Assembly: GCA_025351355.1 (NCBI GenBank)
Contig: JANXWC010000058.1
Span: 34,871-98,870 of the forward strand
Direction of reading: 5' to 3'
Source: Hyphomicrobiaceae bacterium
Lineage (GTDB): Bacteria > Pseudomonadota > Alphaproteobacteria > Rhizobiales > Hyphomicrobiaceae
DNA: 64,000 nt
In this document: positions 9,126 to 17,104 of the stretch, one piece after another
How the letters are laid out: each line of letters begins with the position of its first letter
Position numbering within the stretch: position 1 is the stretch's first letter
The notes under the pieces: generated by a model
What the model was told of the DNA's origin: nothing
The model's database searches: none
What the model saw: only the letters and a program-made list of their open reading frames with translations
Program-made: the position numbers and the translations under genes

Positions 9126-10034
9126 ATGCGGCGGGCAGCGATAGATAGCGCGAAGCACACCCTTGGCTTGGTGCTGAAAGCCCTCGGGCTGGCGGTGCTC
9201 GCATGCGGTCTTGCGTCTGCTGTGATACCTGTGGGCGCTCACGCCCAGAACGACGATGCCGGTCAGTTGCAGGCCGGCAAATTTACTTGGGATTCGCCGA
9301 CGCCGGGTTTTGATGTGGCGGAACTTCCCGTCCTCGAGCGCGGCCGCGAGGTCGAACGCATCCATCTCGTCAGGATAACCCCGCCAAAATTCAAGTTCGA
9401 GGTGCTCACGGCTCCCGATGGCGCGCGCGAGCTTGCCGATTGGATGAAGGTCACAGGCGCGGCCATGATCGTCAACGGCAGCTATTTCGATCGTGCAGGA
9501 AAGCCCGCCACGCCGGTGGTGTCGCGCGGACGTGCGCTCGGACCGACGGCCTACGGCACCAAGCATGGCGCTTTCATAGTTTCGGCGTCCGGGCCGGTAG
9601 TGTATGATCTTGCTCGTACGCGTTGGCAGCAGGCGTTTCGTGGCGCAACGGACGCCATGGTCAGTTTTCCCATGCTGATCGGCGCCGATGGCCGCAGTCG
9701 GGCGCGCAATTCCAATCCATTGTTGATTGCCAATCGCAGCTTCATCGGCCAGGACAGTGCCGGCCGCATCATTGTCGGCACCACTAAATCAGCTTATTTC
9801 TCGCTCGATATTTTTGCCGATTTCCTGGCCGACGCCGGTTTGGACCTGAAGCGCGCACTCAATCTCGATGGTGGCCCGCCGGCGTGCCAAGCCGTCGCTG
9901 TCGGAACATTTGCGCGCAGCGTCTGCAGCAACTCCGACACGTCGAGCGATGCTGGACAACTGCGCATTCTGGGGCAGCTTTTTGGGCAACGACCCTGGGG
10001 ATTGCCGATTGTGCTCGCCGTCTTCCCGAAATAG
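9126..10034 (+). CDS. phosphodiester glycosidase (NAGPA/DUF2233) family protein, exported
   Basis: A 302-residue protein with an N-terminal signal peptide: a long hydrophobic run around LGLAVLACGLASAVIPVGA ending AHA before QNDD. The NAGPA-fold core shows MIVNGSYFDRAGKPATP and a C-terminal LNLDGGPP motif, as in the uncovering-enzyme family that hydrolyses sugar-1-phosphodiesters. It would act in the periplasm or outside. It sits inside the operon 26 bases after the MDR gene and 66 bases before the PTPS-like gene, suggesting that the operon product or precursor carries a glycosyl phosphodiester; this is inference. Confidence 0.82.
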   Translation: MRRAAIDSAKHTLGLVLKALGLAVLACGLASAVIPVGAHAQNDDAGQLQAGKFTWDSPTPGFDVAELPVLERGREVERIHLVRITPPKFKFEVLTAPDGARELADWMKVTGAAMIVNGSYFDRAGKPATPVVSRGRALGPTAYGTKHGAFIVSASGPVVYDLARTRWQQAFRGATDAMVSFPMLIGADGRSRARNSNPLLIANRSFIGQDSAGRIIVGTTKSAYFSLDIFADFLADAGLDLKRALNLDGGPPACQAVAVGTFARSVCSNSDTSSDAGQLRILGQLFGQRPWGLPIVLAVFPK

Positions 10035-10100
10035 ATGTTGGTCCCGAATTCGCGCGCTTTCGTCGATTGAGGCGATGCGTCCATCGTTTGGAGAATAGCC

Positions 10101-10505
10101 ATGTTTGCTGTTGAAGTTCGCGATCGGATCATGATCGGCCATTCGTTGCCGGATCCGTTTTTTGGTCCGGCGCAAGGCATGCATGGGGCGACGTTTGTCG
10201 TCGACGTCGCTTTTTTTCGTGAGCAGCTGACCAAGCAGAATGTGGTCGTCGACATCGGTGCCGCGCTCGACGTACTTGGTGAAACCTTGAAATCGCTGAA
10301 ATACAAAAACCTCGATGTTCTCCCTGAGTTCAAGGGCAAGCTGACGACCACGGAGTTCCTGTGCCGCCATATCTTCGATGCTATGGTCAAGGCTGCTAAT
10401 GCCGGAGCGCTGGGTGCCGATGGCAAGGGCTTGGCCAAGATCCGCGTCACCCTGCATGAAACGGATCTGGCGCGCGCCTGGTTCGAAGGGCCGGTCGTCG
10501 CGTGA
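10101..10505 (+). CDS. 6-pyruvoyl-tetrahydropterin synthase/QueD-fold protein lacking canonical catalytic residues
   Basis: A 134-residue T-fold protein. Two zinc-ligand positions are kept (H14, H28), but the third ligand in the HGH motif is alanine (HGA, A30). The catalytic cysteine four residues before H28 is alanine (A24). The catalytic Asp-His pair of the LDHxxLN motif is replaced (LKYKNLD). The substrate-anchoring glutamate is retained as E120 in LHETDLARAW. It therefore belongs to a divergent PTPS subfamily and should not be called QueD or PTPS by function. The reading frame ends inside the start of the glycosyltransferase gene (4-base overlap), implying translational coupling. Confidence 0.8.
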   Translation: MFAVEVRDRIMIGHSLPDPFFGPAQGMHGATFVVDVAFFREQLTKQNVVVDIGAALDVLGETLKSLKYKNLDVLPEFKGKLTTTEFLCRHIFDAMVKAANAGALGADGKGLAKIRVTLHETDLARAWFEGPVVA

Positions 10506-11602
10506 TGCGGGAGGGCCCTATTGTGTCCAACGCCCCGCCAGTGCAATTGCCGCGCGCGGCGTTCGTCATTCCCGGAGATTTGTCGCTGCCAACTGGCGGT
10601 TATGGCTATGATCGGCGCGTACTGGCGCGCTTGCAGGCCTACGGGGTCAACGTAAAGCACATCGCTCTGCCCGGTTCATTTCCGTCGCCTACGGTGGAAG
10701 ACCTGGCCACGACCGAGGCCATTTTGGATGAGCTCGATGCCGAGCAGGTCCTGCTGATCGATGGGTTGGCCTACGGTGCCATGGGTTTTGACCTTATTAA
10801 TCGCATTCGTCAGCCGATTGTCGCTCTCTGCCATCACCCCCTCGCGCTCGAGGCTGGTCTCGACGAGGCGCGCAAAGCGCAATTGCAATTAAGCGAACAC
10901 AATGCGCTCGCACGTGCCCGGCACGTGATCGTAACAAGCCCGATGACGGCGCGCATCCTGCGGGAAGATTTCGGCGTTGCCGAAGACCGTATCATGGTTG
11001 CTGAGCCCGGTACGGATCGTGCCGTGCGCGCCAAGGGCACGCTGACACCGCCGCATCTGCTTGCCGTTGGCGCCATTGTGCCGCGCAAGGGCTACGATGT
11101 GTTGATCCGTGCAATGGCTAGCTTGGCCGACAAGCCATGGACGCTGTCGATTGTCGGACCTGCGCGCGATCCCGTTCTGCTTGAGCGGCTGCATGCGCAG
11201 ATCGCCGAAGCGGGCCTCGGCGAGCGCATAAAGCTGTTGGGCGCACGTTCGGAAACGGAACTGGACGAAATCTACTCGTCAGCCGATATTTTCGTCATGC
11301 CGTCACTGTTCGAAGGTTACGGCATGGTGCTTGGGGAAGCGATGGCGCGTGGACTGCCGATCGTGTGTACGACGGGCGGCGCCGCTGCCGAAACCGCGCC
11401 CAATAATGCCGCGTTAAAAGTTCCTCCCGGTGATGCGGTGACATTCGCCAGTGCCGTGGCGCGCCTGTTGGATGATGGCGCCTTGCGGGCCGCCATGGCG
11501 GACGCTGCATGGGCCGCCGGATTGATGTTGCCGACCTGGGACGATGCGGCTAAGCGCATTGCCGCAGTATTGAAGGCTGTTGCGCGAGGAATAGAACGAT
11601 GA
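10502..11602 (+). CDS. GT4-family glycosyltransferase
   Basis: A 366-residue GT-B fold glycosyltransferase of family 4. The donor-binding C-terminal half contains GAIVPRKGYDVLIRAM, then the EGYGMVLGEAM motif, the EX7E signature of retaining GT4 enzymes. The N-terminal half has a glycine-rich SLPTGGYGYDRR segment. The GTG at 10502 overlaps the upstream stop; an ATG follows directly at 10505. It overlaps the methyltransferase gene by 4 bases (ATGA). Position between a PTPS-fold protein and a methyltransferase suggests it decorates a small metabolite rather than lipopolysaccharide, but donor and acceptor are unknown. Confidence 0.88.
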   Translation: MMREGPIVSNAPPVQLPRAAFVIPGDLSLPTGGYGYDRRVLARLQAYGVNVKHIALPGSFPSPTVEDLATTEAILDELDAEQVLLIDGLAYGAMGFDLINRIRQPIVALCHHPLALEAGLDEARKAQLQLSEHNALARARHVIVTSPMTARILREDFGVAEDRIMVAEPGTDRAVRAKGTLTPPHLLAVGAIVPRKGYDVLIRAMASLADKPWTLSIVGPARDPVLLERLHAQIAEAGLGERIKLLGARSETELDEIYSSADIFVMPSLFEGYGMVLGEAMARGLPIVCTTGGAAAETAPNNAALKVPPGDAVTFASAVARLLDDGALRAAMADAAWAAGLMLPTWDDAAKRIAAVLKAVARGIER

Positions 11603-12435
11603 GCGGATTTTCACCGGAATGGCTGGCGCTCCGCGAGCCCGCCGATCATCGCGCGCGCGATCCATTTCTAGCCATGGCGCTCGCCGACCGGTTGCAGGCG
11701 AAGCCAATTATCCGAGTGGTCGATCTCGGTTGCGGCACGGGCTCCAATATCCGCGCCACCTACGCCGCCTTGGGACGGGAGCAACTGTGGACGCTGGTCG
11801 ACTATGATGCGCGTTTGCTCGCGGCCGCCCGCACCACTCTGCGCGGCTGGGCCGACGGTGTTTCCGAGGATGGCGACAAGCTGGTGCTGCAGAAATCCGG
11901 CAAGACGTTGATCGTTGCGTTCCGGCAAGCCGATCTGGTGACGGATCTCGACACCGCGCTGGGCGGCGACTGCGATCTCGTGACGGCATCGGCGCTGTTC
12001 GACCTGTGTTCGGCTGAATTCATCGCGCGTTTTGCTGAAGCCGTTGCCGCGCGCGGCGCCGTTTTCTACACCGTGCTGACCTACAACGGCATTCAGAAGT
12101 GGACGCCACGCCACTCGCTGGATCAGCCAATGGCCGATGCCTTCCATGAGCATCAGAAGACCGACAAGGGCTTTGGTGTATCGGCTGGTCCGAAGGCGGC
12201 AAAAGCGCTTGCGCGAGCTTTTGCGGCTGCAGGCTACAGCGTAAAGGAGGGTGACAGCCCTTGGCTTTTGACCCGTTCCGATCAGGCGCTGGTCGATGCT
12301 TTGGTGCCGGGTTTTGCCGGCGCCGTGCGTGAAACGGGGAAACTGTCTGCCGCCCAGATCGACGCCTGGTTGAGCGGAGCGCGCCATGGCTCGGAAGTTG
12401 GCCACACCGACACACTCGCTCTGCCGCCGACATAA
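11599..12435 (+). CDS. class I SAM-dependent methyltransferase
   Basis: A 278-residue Rossmann-fold methyltransferase with motif I VVDLGCGTGSNIRATYAA near residues 41-58, LVDYDARLLAAA as motif II, and CDLVTASALFDLCSA as motif IV/V. There are no membrane segments. It is the last gene of the operon, starting within the stop of the glycosyltransferase gene, and is followed within about 20 bases by a hairpin (12446-12469) that likely ends transcription. The substrate is presumably the operon's small-molecule product. Confidence 0.87.
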   Translation: MSGFSPEWLALREPADHRARDPFLAMALADRLQAKPIIRVVDLGCGTGSNIRATYAALGREQLWTLVDYDARLLAAARTTLRGWADGVSEDGDKLVLQKSGKTLIVAFRQADLVTDLDTALGGDCDLVTASALFDLCSAEFIARFAEAVAARGAVFYTVLTYNGIQKWTPRHSLDQPMADAFHEHQKTDKGFGVSAGPKAAKALARAFAAAGYSVKEGDSPWLLTRSDQALVDALVPGFAGAVRETGKLSAAQIDAWLSGARHGSEVGHTDTLALPPT

Positions 12436-12445
12436 GGATGCGTAA

Positions 12446-12469
12446 CCCTTCTCCTATCGGGGAGAAGGG
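12446..12469. terminator. bidirectional hairpin between the methyltransferase gene and ndk
   Basis: CCCTTCTCC (12446-12454) and GGAGAAGGG (12461-12469) form a perfect 9-bp stem with a 6-base loop between convergent genes. There is no T-run, so it could also be a dispersed palindrome with terminator-like effect. Confidence 0.5.
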
Positions 12470-12480
12470 GCGCGCTCATA

Positions 12481-12903
12481 TCAACCGACGATTTCTTCGA
12501 GCCGAAAGTTCAATGCGATTTCGCGTTCGGCGGCAGCGGGGCTATCTGAACCGTGAGTGGAGTTCTCGCCTTTCGATACGGCGAACAGCTTGCGGATCGT
12601 GCCTTCCTTGGCTTCCTTCGGGTCGGTGGCGCCCATGACTTCGCGATATTTCGCGATGGCGCCTTCGCCGGCCAGGACCTGCAGCACGATCGGCCCTGAT
12701 GTCATGAACGTGCAGAGTTCGCCGAAGAAGGGGCGCGCCTTGTGCTCTTCGTAGAACTTCTCGGCCTGGGCCTTGGTCCAGCGCACGCGCTTCTGCGCGA
12801 TGATCGACAAGCCGGCCTTTTCGATGACGGCGTTGATGGCGCCGGTCAGGTCACGCCGCGTGGCATCCGGCTTGAGGATTGAAAACGTATGTTCGACGGC
12901 CAT
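12481..12903 (-). CDS. ndk: nucleoside-diphosphate kinase
   Basis: A 140-residue enzyme that transfers the gamma phosphate of NTPs to NDPs through a phosphohistidine. It opens with [14 protein letters not shown] and carries the active-site signature NSTHGSDS, whose histidine is the phosphorylated residue. Length matches the family. ATG at 12903 follows GGAG with 7 bases spacing; an in-frame start at 12969 would add 22 residues and is rejected. Convergent with the glycosyl/methyl-transferase operon; a Sel1 gene lies upstream on the same strand. Confidence 0.96.
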   Translation of the reverse strand: MAVEHTFSILKPDATRRDLTGAINAVIEKAGLSIIAQKRVRWTKAQAEKFYEEHKARPFFGELCTFMTSGPIVLQVLAGEGAIAKYREVMGATDPKEAKEGTIRKLFAVSKGENSTHGSDSPAAAEREIALNFRLEEIVG

Positions 12904-12996
12904 CGCGGCGCTCCAAGGGTTCAACTGAAGAAGTTGCGCGCTTATAGCGGGGGTGGAGGAGGGCGGCAAGCGTGGCAGTCCCCATCACGCGTGGCT

Positions 12997-13266
12997 TCAA
13001 TGCACCGTGACCCAGGCGCGGGCTTGCTTTTGTGCTTCCATGATTTCGGCGCGGGTCATTTCGAGCGCAAGTTCGCTGCGCATCCGGCGGGCATCGAAAT
13101 TGCCGCGCGAAGCTGCGATATTCAGCCACTTGTGCGCGGTTACCAAATCCAGCGGCACCTCGCGACCGGCCGCGTACATCAGGCCGAGCTGATAGAACGC
13201 ATCCGGCGAACCGCCGGTGGGAGCGAAACTGCTGCCGTCAGGGAGCGGCGCTTCAAAACGAGCCAT
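12997..13266 (-). CDS. Sel1-repeat protein, small
   Basis: An 89-residue cytoplasmic protein with about one and a half Sel1-like (TPR-related) repeats: AFYQLGLMYAAGREVPLDLVTAHKWLNIAASRG, then a helical tail. Sel1 repeats usually mediate protein-protein contacts. The ATG at 13266 is preceded by AGGA at 8 bases. No signal peptide or enzymatic domain. It lies 93 bases upstream of ndk and could share its transcript. Role unknown. Confidence 0.75.
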   Translation of the reverse strand: MARFEAPLPDGSSFAPTGGSPDAFYQLGLMYAAGREVPLDLVTAHKWLNIAASRGNFDARRMRSELALEMTRAEIMEAQKQARAWVTVH

Positions 13267-13452
13267 GGAGGCAATCCTTAAGCCAAAGTTAAATTCGAAA
13301 TCGCAACACAGAGGAATTCGGTCGGATTTGACTAAACTTGGCATGCGGACGATCTCATTCGGTTAATGCGGGCAGGCTGCCAAAGCGCATTCGCTGAACG
13401 TGGTTGGCGAGATCCTCCGCTCTGTTTCGAAACGAAACGCCGACGTTAGTCT

Positions 13453-14787
13453 TCAGACGGCCAACTCACGGCTGCCCAGCCTGGTGCGGACGAGATCGAT
13501 GTGTCCGCGCAGGTTGTAGTAGGGCTCAGAATAGGAGCGGGGAATCTTGAGTTTTGCCACCGCCGTATCAATCGCCGCCAATTCCTGCGATTGATTGGCA
13601 ATGGTCGCCGCGGTTGCACCGCGCTTGCGGATGCCGTTTTCCAGCCGGTCGAGCCGACCGTACCAGTAGGTCAGCTTGCGTTGCACGCGCCAGCGGATGA
13701 AGGCCGGAATGCCGCGCACCAAGGGCACCGCGATCGTCGCAAGCGGGATCAGCAACACCAACATCCGCTCAAGAAAGTTCGCCATCCAGAACGGCATATA
13801 GCGCTGCAGGAAGGGCGGTCCGTTCTTGTAGAACCGTAACGCATCTGGCGACATCTGGAATTCCGGATCCGCGTTGCGCGGGAATTCCCCGGCCCTTGTA
13901 AACAGATTCGGTCCGGAATGGATTATCGAGGCAGCCTCGGCCAATTGCGCGATGAGTGCGGGATGCAAGTCATCAGACGCCACCAGGGCTGCCACGGGCG
14001 CCACCAGATCGACGTCGTGTGGAGGGATGTTCTTTTCAAGGTCGATAACGCCCTGCGGTAGCGTCAAGCGCGCCAAATACGGATAAATCCGCGACAGCGC
14101 ATTGGCTTGTGAGAGGCTCATAAGTTTAATCGAGGGATCTCTGAGCAACGATTGGACAAGTGGCGCCTCAGGCGCAAAAGTGAACACGGCAGCGTCGGCG
14201 GTGCCAGAGTTCAGCGCGTCGACGGCCGGTTGCCCGGTGATTGGCAACAGAATCGAATTCTGTTCCGAAATGTTGGCTGCTGTCAGCAGTGTCGTGGCCA
14301 ACTTGCGGGTGCCGCTGCCTTCACTGCCCACCGCGATCCGCAGGCCTTTGAGTTGCGCGATGCGATCGAACGTTTCGCTGTGCTTGTAGAAAATCCACAG
14401 CGGCTCGTAGAACATCCGACCGATCGACACCAATCCGGCGATACTGTCTTTGTCGGCAACTCCGCCCTGCAATAGAGCGACACTCACTTTGGATTTCGGG
14501 TCGTGGAGGCGCTGAAGGTTCTGTATCGCGCCGGCCGAAGTCTGGAGCTCGACTTTTATCCCGGCGTTGTTGAGGTGTTGTTGGTAGAGTTTGCCGAACG
14601 CATGGTATCCGCCCGATTCGCCACCGGTGGAGATCACCACCACTTTTTGCGGCGGAGGTTGAATCAGCGTCGAGGCGAAGTAGAGCACGCCGACCAAAAT
14701 AATAATGGCCGGTACGATCAACAGCATCAATCTGCTGACCGATAACTCGCCACCGGCTGAGTTCGGTTCCACCTGATCTTGCGACAT
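13453..14787 (-). CDS. TAXI-family TRAP transporter solute-binding protein with C-terminal membrane anchor
   Basis: A 444-residue protein. An N-terminal hydrophobic segment (LMLLIVPAIIILVGVLYFA) acts as signal or anchor, followed by a TAXI receptor domain (VVISTGGESGGYHAFGKLYQ, then GLRIAVGSEGSGTRKLATTLL). A second hydrophobic segment near residue 345 (MLVLLIPLATIAVPLVRGI) precedes a C-terminal charged helical region of about 75 residues. Plain TAXI receptors are near 320 residues and lack this tail, so this is the membrane-anchored long form. No DctQM permease genes are adjacent. The ATG at 14787 follows GAGGGG. The ligand is not predictable. Confidence 0.87.
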   Translation of the reverse strand: MSQDQVEPNSAGGELSVSRLMLLIVPAIIILVGVLYFASTLIQPPPQKVVVISTGGESGGYHAFGKLYQQHLNNAGIKVELQTSAGAIQNLQRLHDPKSKVSVALLQGGVADKDSIAGLVSIGRMFYEPLWIFYKHSETFDRIAQLKGLRIAVGSEGSGTRKLATTLLTAANISEQNSILLPITGQPAVDALNSGTADAAVFTFAPEAPLVQSLLRDPSIKLMSLSQANALSRIYPYLARLTLPQGVIDLEKNIPPHDVDLVAPVAALVASDDLHPALIAQLAEAASIIHSGPNLFTRAGEFPRNADPEFQMSPDALRFYKNGPPFLQRYMPFWMANFLERMLVLLIPLATIAVPLVRGIPAFIRWRVQRKLTYWYGRLDRLENGIRKRGATAATIANQSQELAAIDTAVAKLKIPRSYSEPYYNLRGHIDLVRTRLGSRELAV

Positions 14788-14937
14788 AGCATTTTCCCCT
14801 CAATACTTATCGTATCGCCGAAATGCTTGCGACAATTCCGACCCCGGTACGGTTTTATTGTCATGGACGCCGGTTGGCAACGCGCCGGGACGGATAGCTC
14901 CCTCGGCGCAGCGACCGACAATCGCGGCGGCGTCTGC

Positions 14938-15477
14938 TCAACGAGGCGGACGACGGCGGCGGAAATTCTCGTCTGTGGCGCTGGGTGGCGGCAGCGCGTC
15001 GATCGCGGGAGCTTGCCCCTGAGGAGACTGTGCAGACTGTTTCGAGGCTACTTGCGGTGGGCGGCCGCCAATGGCCTTGGGACCCATGCACTCGGTCAGC
15101 CAGACGTCGTAGACGGCATGCTCGACCGCATCGAGGCCCGGACTTTCAGCAAACATCCAACCAGAGAAGAGCTTTTTCTCGCTGCCGTCCAGTTGCAATT
15201 CCTGTACTTCGACAAAGGTTGTCGTCTTCGGCGGCAGATCGGGCGGACGCGAATAGCAAAGCCGTGGCGTTACCTTCAGGGCACCGAACTTAACGGTTTC
15301 GCCGAGCTTTATTTCCAGGCGCGAAATGCGCGCCGTGACTTTGTCGAGAGCGGCAAAAACCGCCACCTGATTTTCGATGCGCTGGGCCCGAGCGGCAAGA
15401 GGCACCGTAGCCGTGAATAGCGCAGCCAGCAGCATTACCTGGAGGCGGGCCGGTAAACTTGGGCGTGGCAGCGGCAT
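14938..15477 (-). CDS. DUF2155 domain-containing exported protein
   Basis: A 179-residue protein with signal peptide (LQVMLLAALFTATVPLAARA, cleavage before Q) and the DUF2155 core: LDKVTARISRLEIKLGETVKFGAL, LCYSRPPDLPP, then LFSGWMFAESPGLDAVEHAVYDVWLTEC. Typical of alphaproteobacteria; no biochemical role known to me. The C-terminus is proline/glutamine-rich and variable. ATG at 15477 is chosen because the signal peptide starts there; no clear ribosome binding site. Its position next to the NDUFA12 gene recurs in related genomes as far as I recall. Confidence 0.87.
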   Translation of the reverse strand: MPLPRPSLPARLQVMLLAALFTATVPLAARAQRIENQVAVFAALDKVTARISRLEIKLGETVKFGALKVTPRLCYSRPPDLPPKTTTFVEVQELQLDGSEKKLFSGWMFAESPGLDAVEHAVYDVWLTECMGPKAIGGRPPQVASKQSAQSPQGQAPAIDALPPPSATDENFRRRRPPR

Positions 15478-15683
15478 TGACAACAGGCAAGTCCCACTAA
15501 TTGCAGAAACGCCGGAGCGCCGACGCACGTCGACAGAGCATCGACACCCGTAGGTATAATCTGCCCGCACCTGTAAGTCATGCAGCTTGCAAACTCATGC
15601 ACGGGCTTGTTGCCGCTCTCTACGATGCGTTCATGTGCGTCAAAAGCGGCAGCGCCATGACCGTCGTTGTCGAACCGGCGCAG

Positions 15684-16088
15684 CTATTCCGGCTTCCAGG
15701 GTTTGTAGTCGCCGGTAGCCGGACGCCGGCGACTGTCGGCATTGAGAATGGAGCCCTGTGGCCGATAGGCCATCGGCGTACCCGTCATGTTTGGCATGTG
15801 CGGTTTTTGCCAGGGTTTTGGCTGGTAGGCGTGATCCTCGGTCGGCGGCAAGTCCACGGTGTAGTGCATCCAGCCGTGCCAATCGGGAGAGATTTGCGAG
15901 GCTTCGGCCACATTTTTGTAGATAACCCAGCGGCGCGGCACGCCGAGTGGTCCGTTACCCTTGGATTGGACGTAATAGTGGTTGCCGAGTTCGTCCGTAC
16001 CAATGTGACGGCCCCTGAGGCGCGTATAGATGCGGTTGGACCAAGTGTTCCCGCCCCACCAGCTAAACAGTTCGCTTAGGATGCTCAT
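15684..16088 (-). CDS. NADH:ubiquinone oxidoreductase subunit NDUFA12 (B17.2-like)
   Basis: A 134-residue supernumerary complex I subunit homologous to mitochondrial NDUFA12. The family core reads GRHIGTDELGNHYYVQSK, RRWVIYKN, and PPDWHGWMHY-like SPDWHGWMHYTVDLPPTED. Present in alphaproteobacteria and mitochondria, where it stabilises the Q-module arm. The C-terminal proline-rich tail ends YKPWKPE, the usual ending. The ATG at 16088 starts with the usual short hydrophobic N-terminus (MSILSELFSWWGGNTW). It is encoded far from any nuo operon in this window. Confidence 0.95.
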   Translation of the reverse strand: MSILSELFSWWGGNTWSNRIYTRLRGRHIGTDELGNHYYVQSKGNGPLGVPRRWVIYKNVAEASQISPDWHGWMHYTVDLPPTEDHAYQPKPWQKPHMPNMTGTPMAYRPQGSILNADSRRRPATGDYKPWKPE

Positions 16089-16180
16089 TGCGACTTTTTT
16101 CCCGGGGCATTGGCGATGGCCCCAATAATTTAGCGGCTTATGCCATCGTCACCCCCGCGATGTCCAGCGGCGGCCCGTGG

Positions 16181-17050
16181 TCACATGAGCTTCGCACTTC
16201 GGAAACTGAAATGACCGTTACGACCGACAATGACGTGATCGTGGACGGTAACGCCCAGCGGCAGGGCTGCGCTGACGATCTGCTTGGTCATGTCGATGTC
16301 CGCACGCGACGGCGAGGGATCGCCCGACGGGTGGTTGTGCACCAATACCAAGGCCGTGGCGCCCAGCTGCAGCGCGCGCTTGATGATTTCCCGCACGTAA
16401 ACGGGTGTGTGATCCACTGTTCCGGATTGTTGCACCTCATCGGCGATCAGCTGATTGCGTTTGTCGAGAAACAGGATGCGAAAACGTTCAATTTCATCGT
16501 GACCTTGCGCAGCCTTGCAGTAGTCGAGAACAGCCGACCACGTGCTCAGCATTTCACGTTTAAGCATCTGTTTCTGAAGCATGCGCAGCGCCGCAGCACG
16601 CACTAACTTGATTTCATCAACCGCGCGCTGCCCGACGCCCGCGACTTCCATCAGTCGCTCGTCGGGCGCATTGATCACCTCGCTGAAATTCTTGAATTTT
16701 GCCATCAGTGCCTTGGCGACGGGCTTGGTATCGCCGCGCGGAAACACTCGGAATAAGATCATCTCAAGCAGTTCGTAGTCGGGCATCGCCTCGGCACCGC
16801 CGTCGCGAAAACGCTCGAGCAAACGCGTGCGATGGCCGGCTTTGTCGCCGATGGGCCTCGGCGCGCGCCCATTCTGACCCTGGGCGTCTGCACGGGCCGG
16901 CGCGGCGGTGATATTGCCTTCTGGTGGTCGCGCCTGGATCGAAGTTGTTACGTGATCAAAAAGGCCGCGCTGCGCATCGGCGTCCGGCATGTTTTGTGAG
17001 GCAGACGTGTCCCGACTTGGTGACGGGGGGGCCGATCCGGAGTGTGTCAT
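16181..17050 (-). CDS. radC: RadC family JAB/MPN domain protein
   Basis: A 289-residue protein with an N-terminal disordered region (about 70 residues), a helix-hairpin-helix-like segment (LMEVAGVGQRAVDEIK) and the C-terminal JAMM metalloprotease-like domain, whose motif HNHPSGDPSPSRADID supplies two histidines and an aspartate. Despite the name, a role in DNA repair is not established for the family. Start ATG at 17050. It follows map on the same strand with a 54-base gap. Confidence 0.94.
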   Translation of the reverse strand: MTHSGSAPPSPSRDTSASQNMPDADAQRGLFDHVTTSIQARPPEGNITAAPARADAQGQNGRAPRPIGDKAGHRTRLLERFRDGGAEAMPDYELLEMILFRVFPRGDTKPVAKALMAKFKNFSEVINAPDERLMEVAGVGQRAVDEIKLVRAAALRMLQKQMLKREMLSTWSAVLDYCKAAQGHDEIERFRILFLDKRNQLIADEVQQSGTVDHTPVYVREIIKRALQLGATALVLVHNHPSGDPSPSRADIDMTKQIVSAALPLGVTVHDHVIVGRNGHFSFRSAKLM

Positions 17051-17104
17051 TGGCTTTCCCGTACGCGAGCGAACACGTCAATACAGCAATTCCTCGTCGA
17101 GCAT

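Noticed and set aside
10101..10505. Calling this gene queD or 6-carboxytetrahydropterin synthase
   Set aside because: Catalytic Cys, Asp and His and one zinc ligand are missing, and no other queuosine genes are present in the window.
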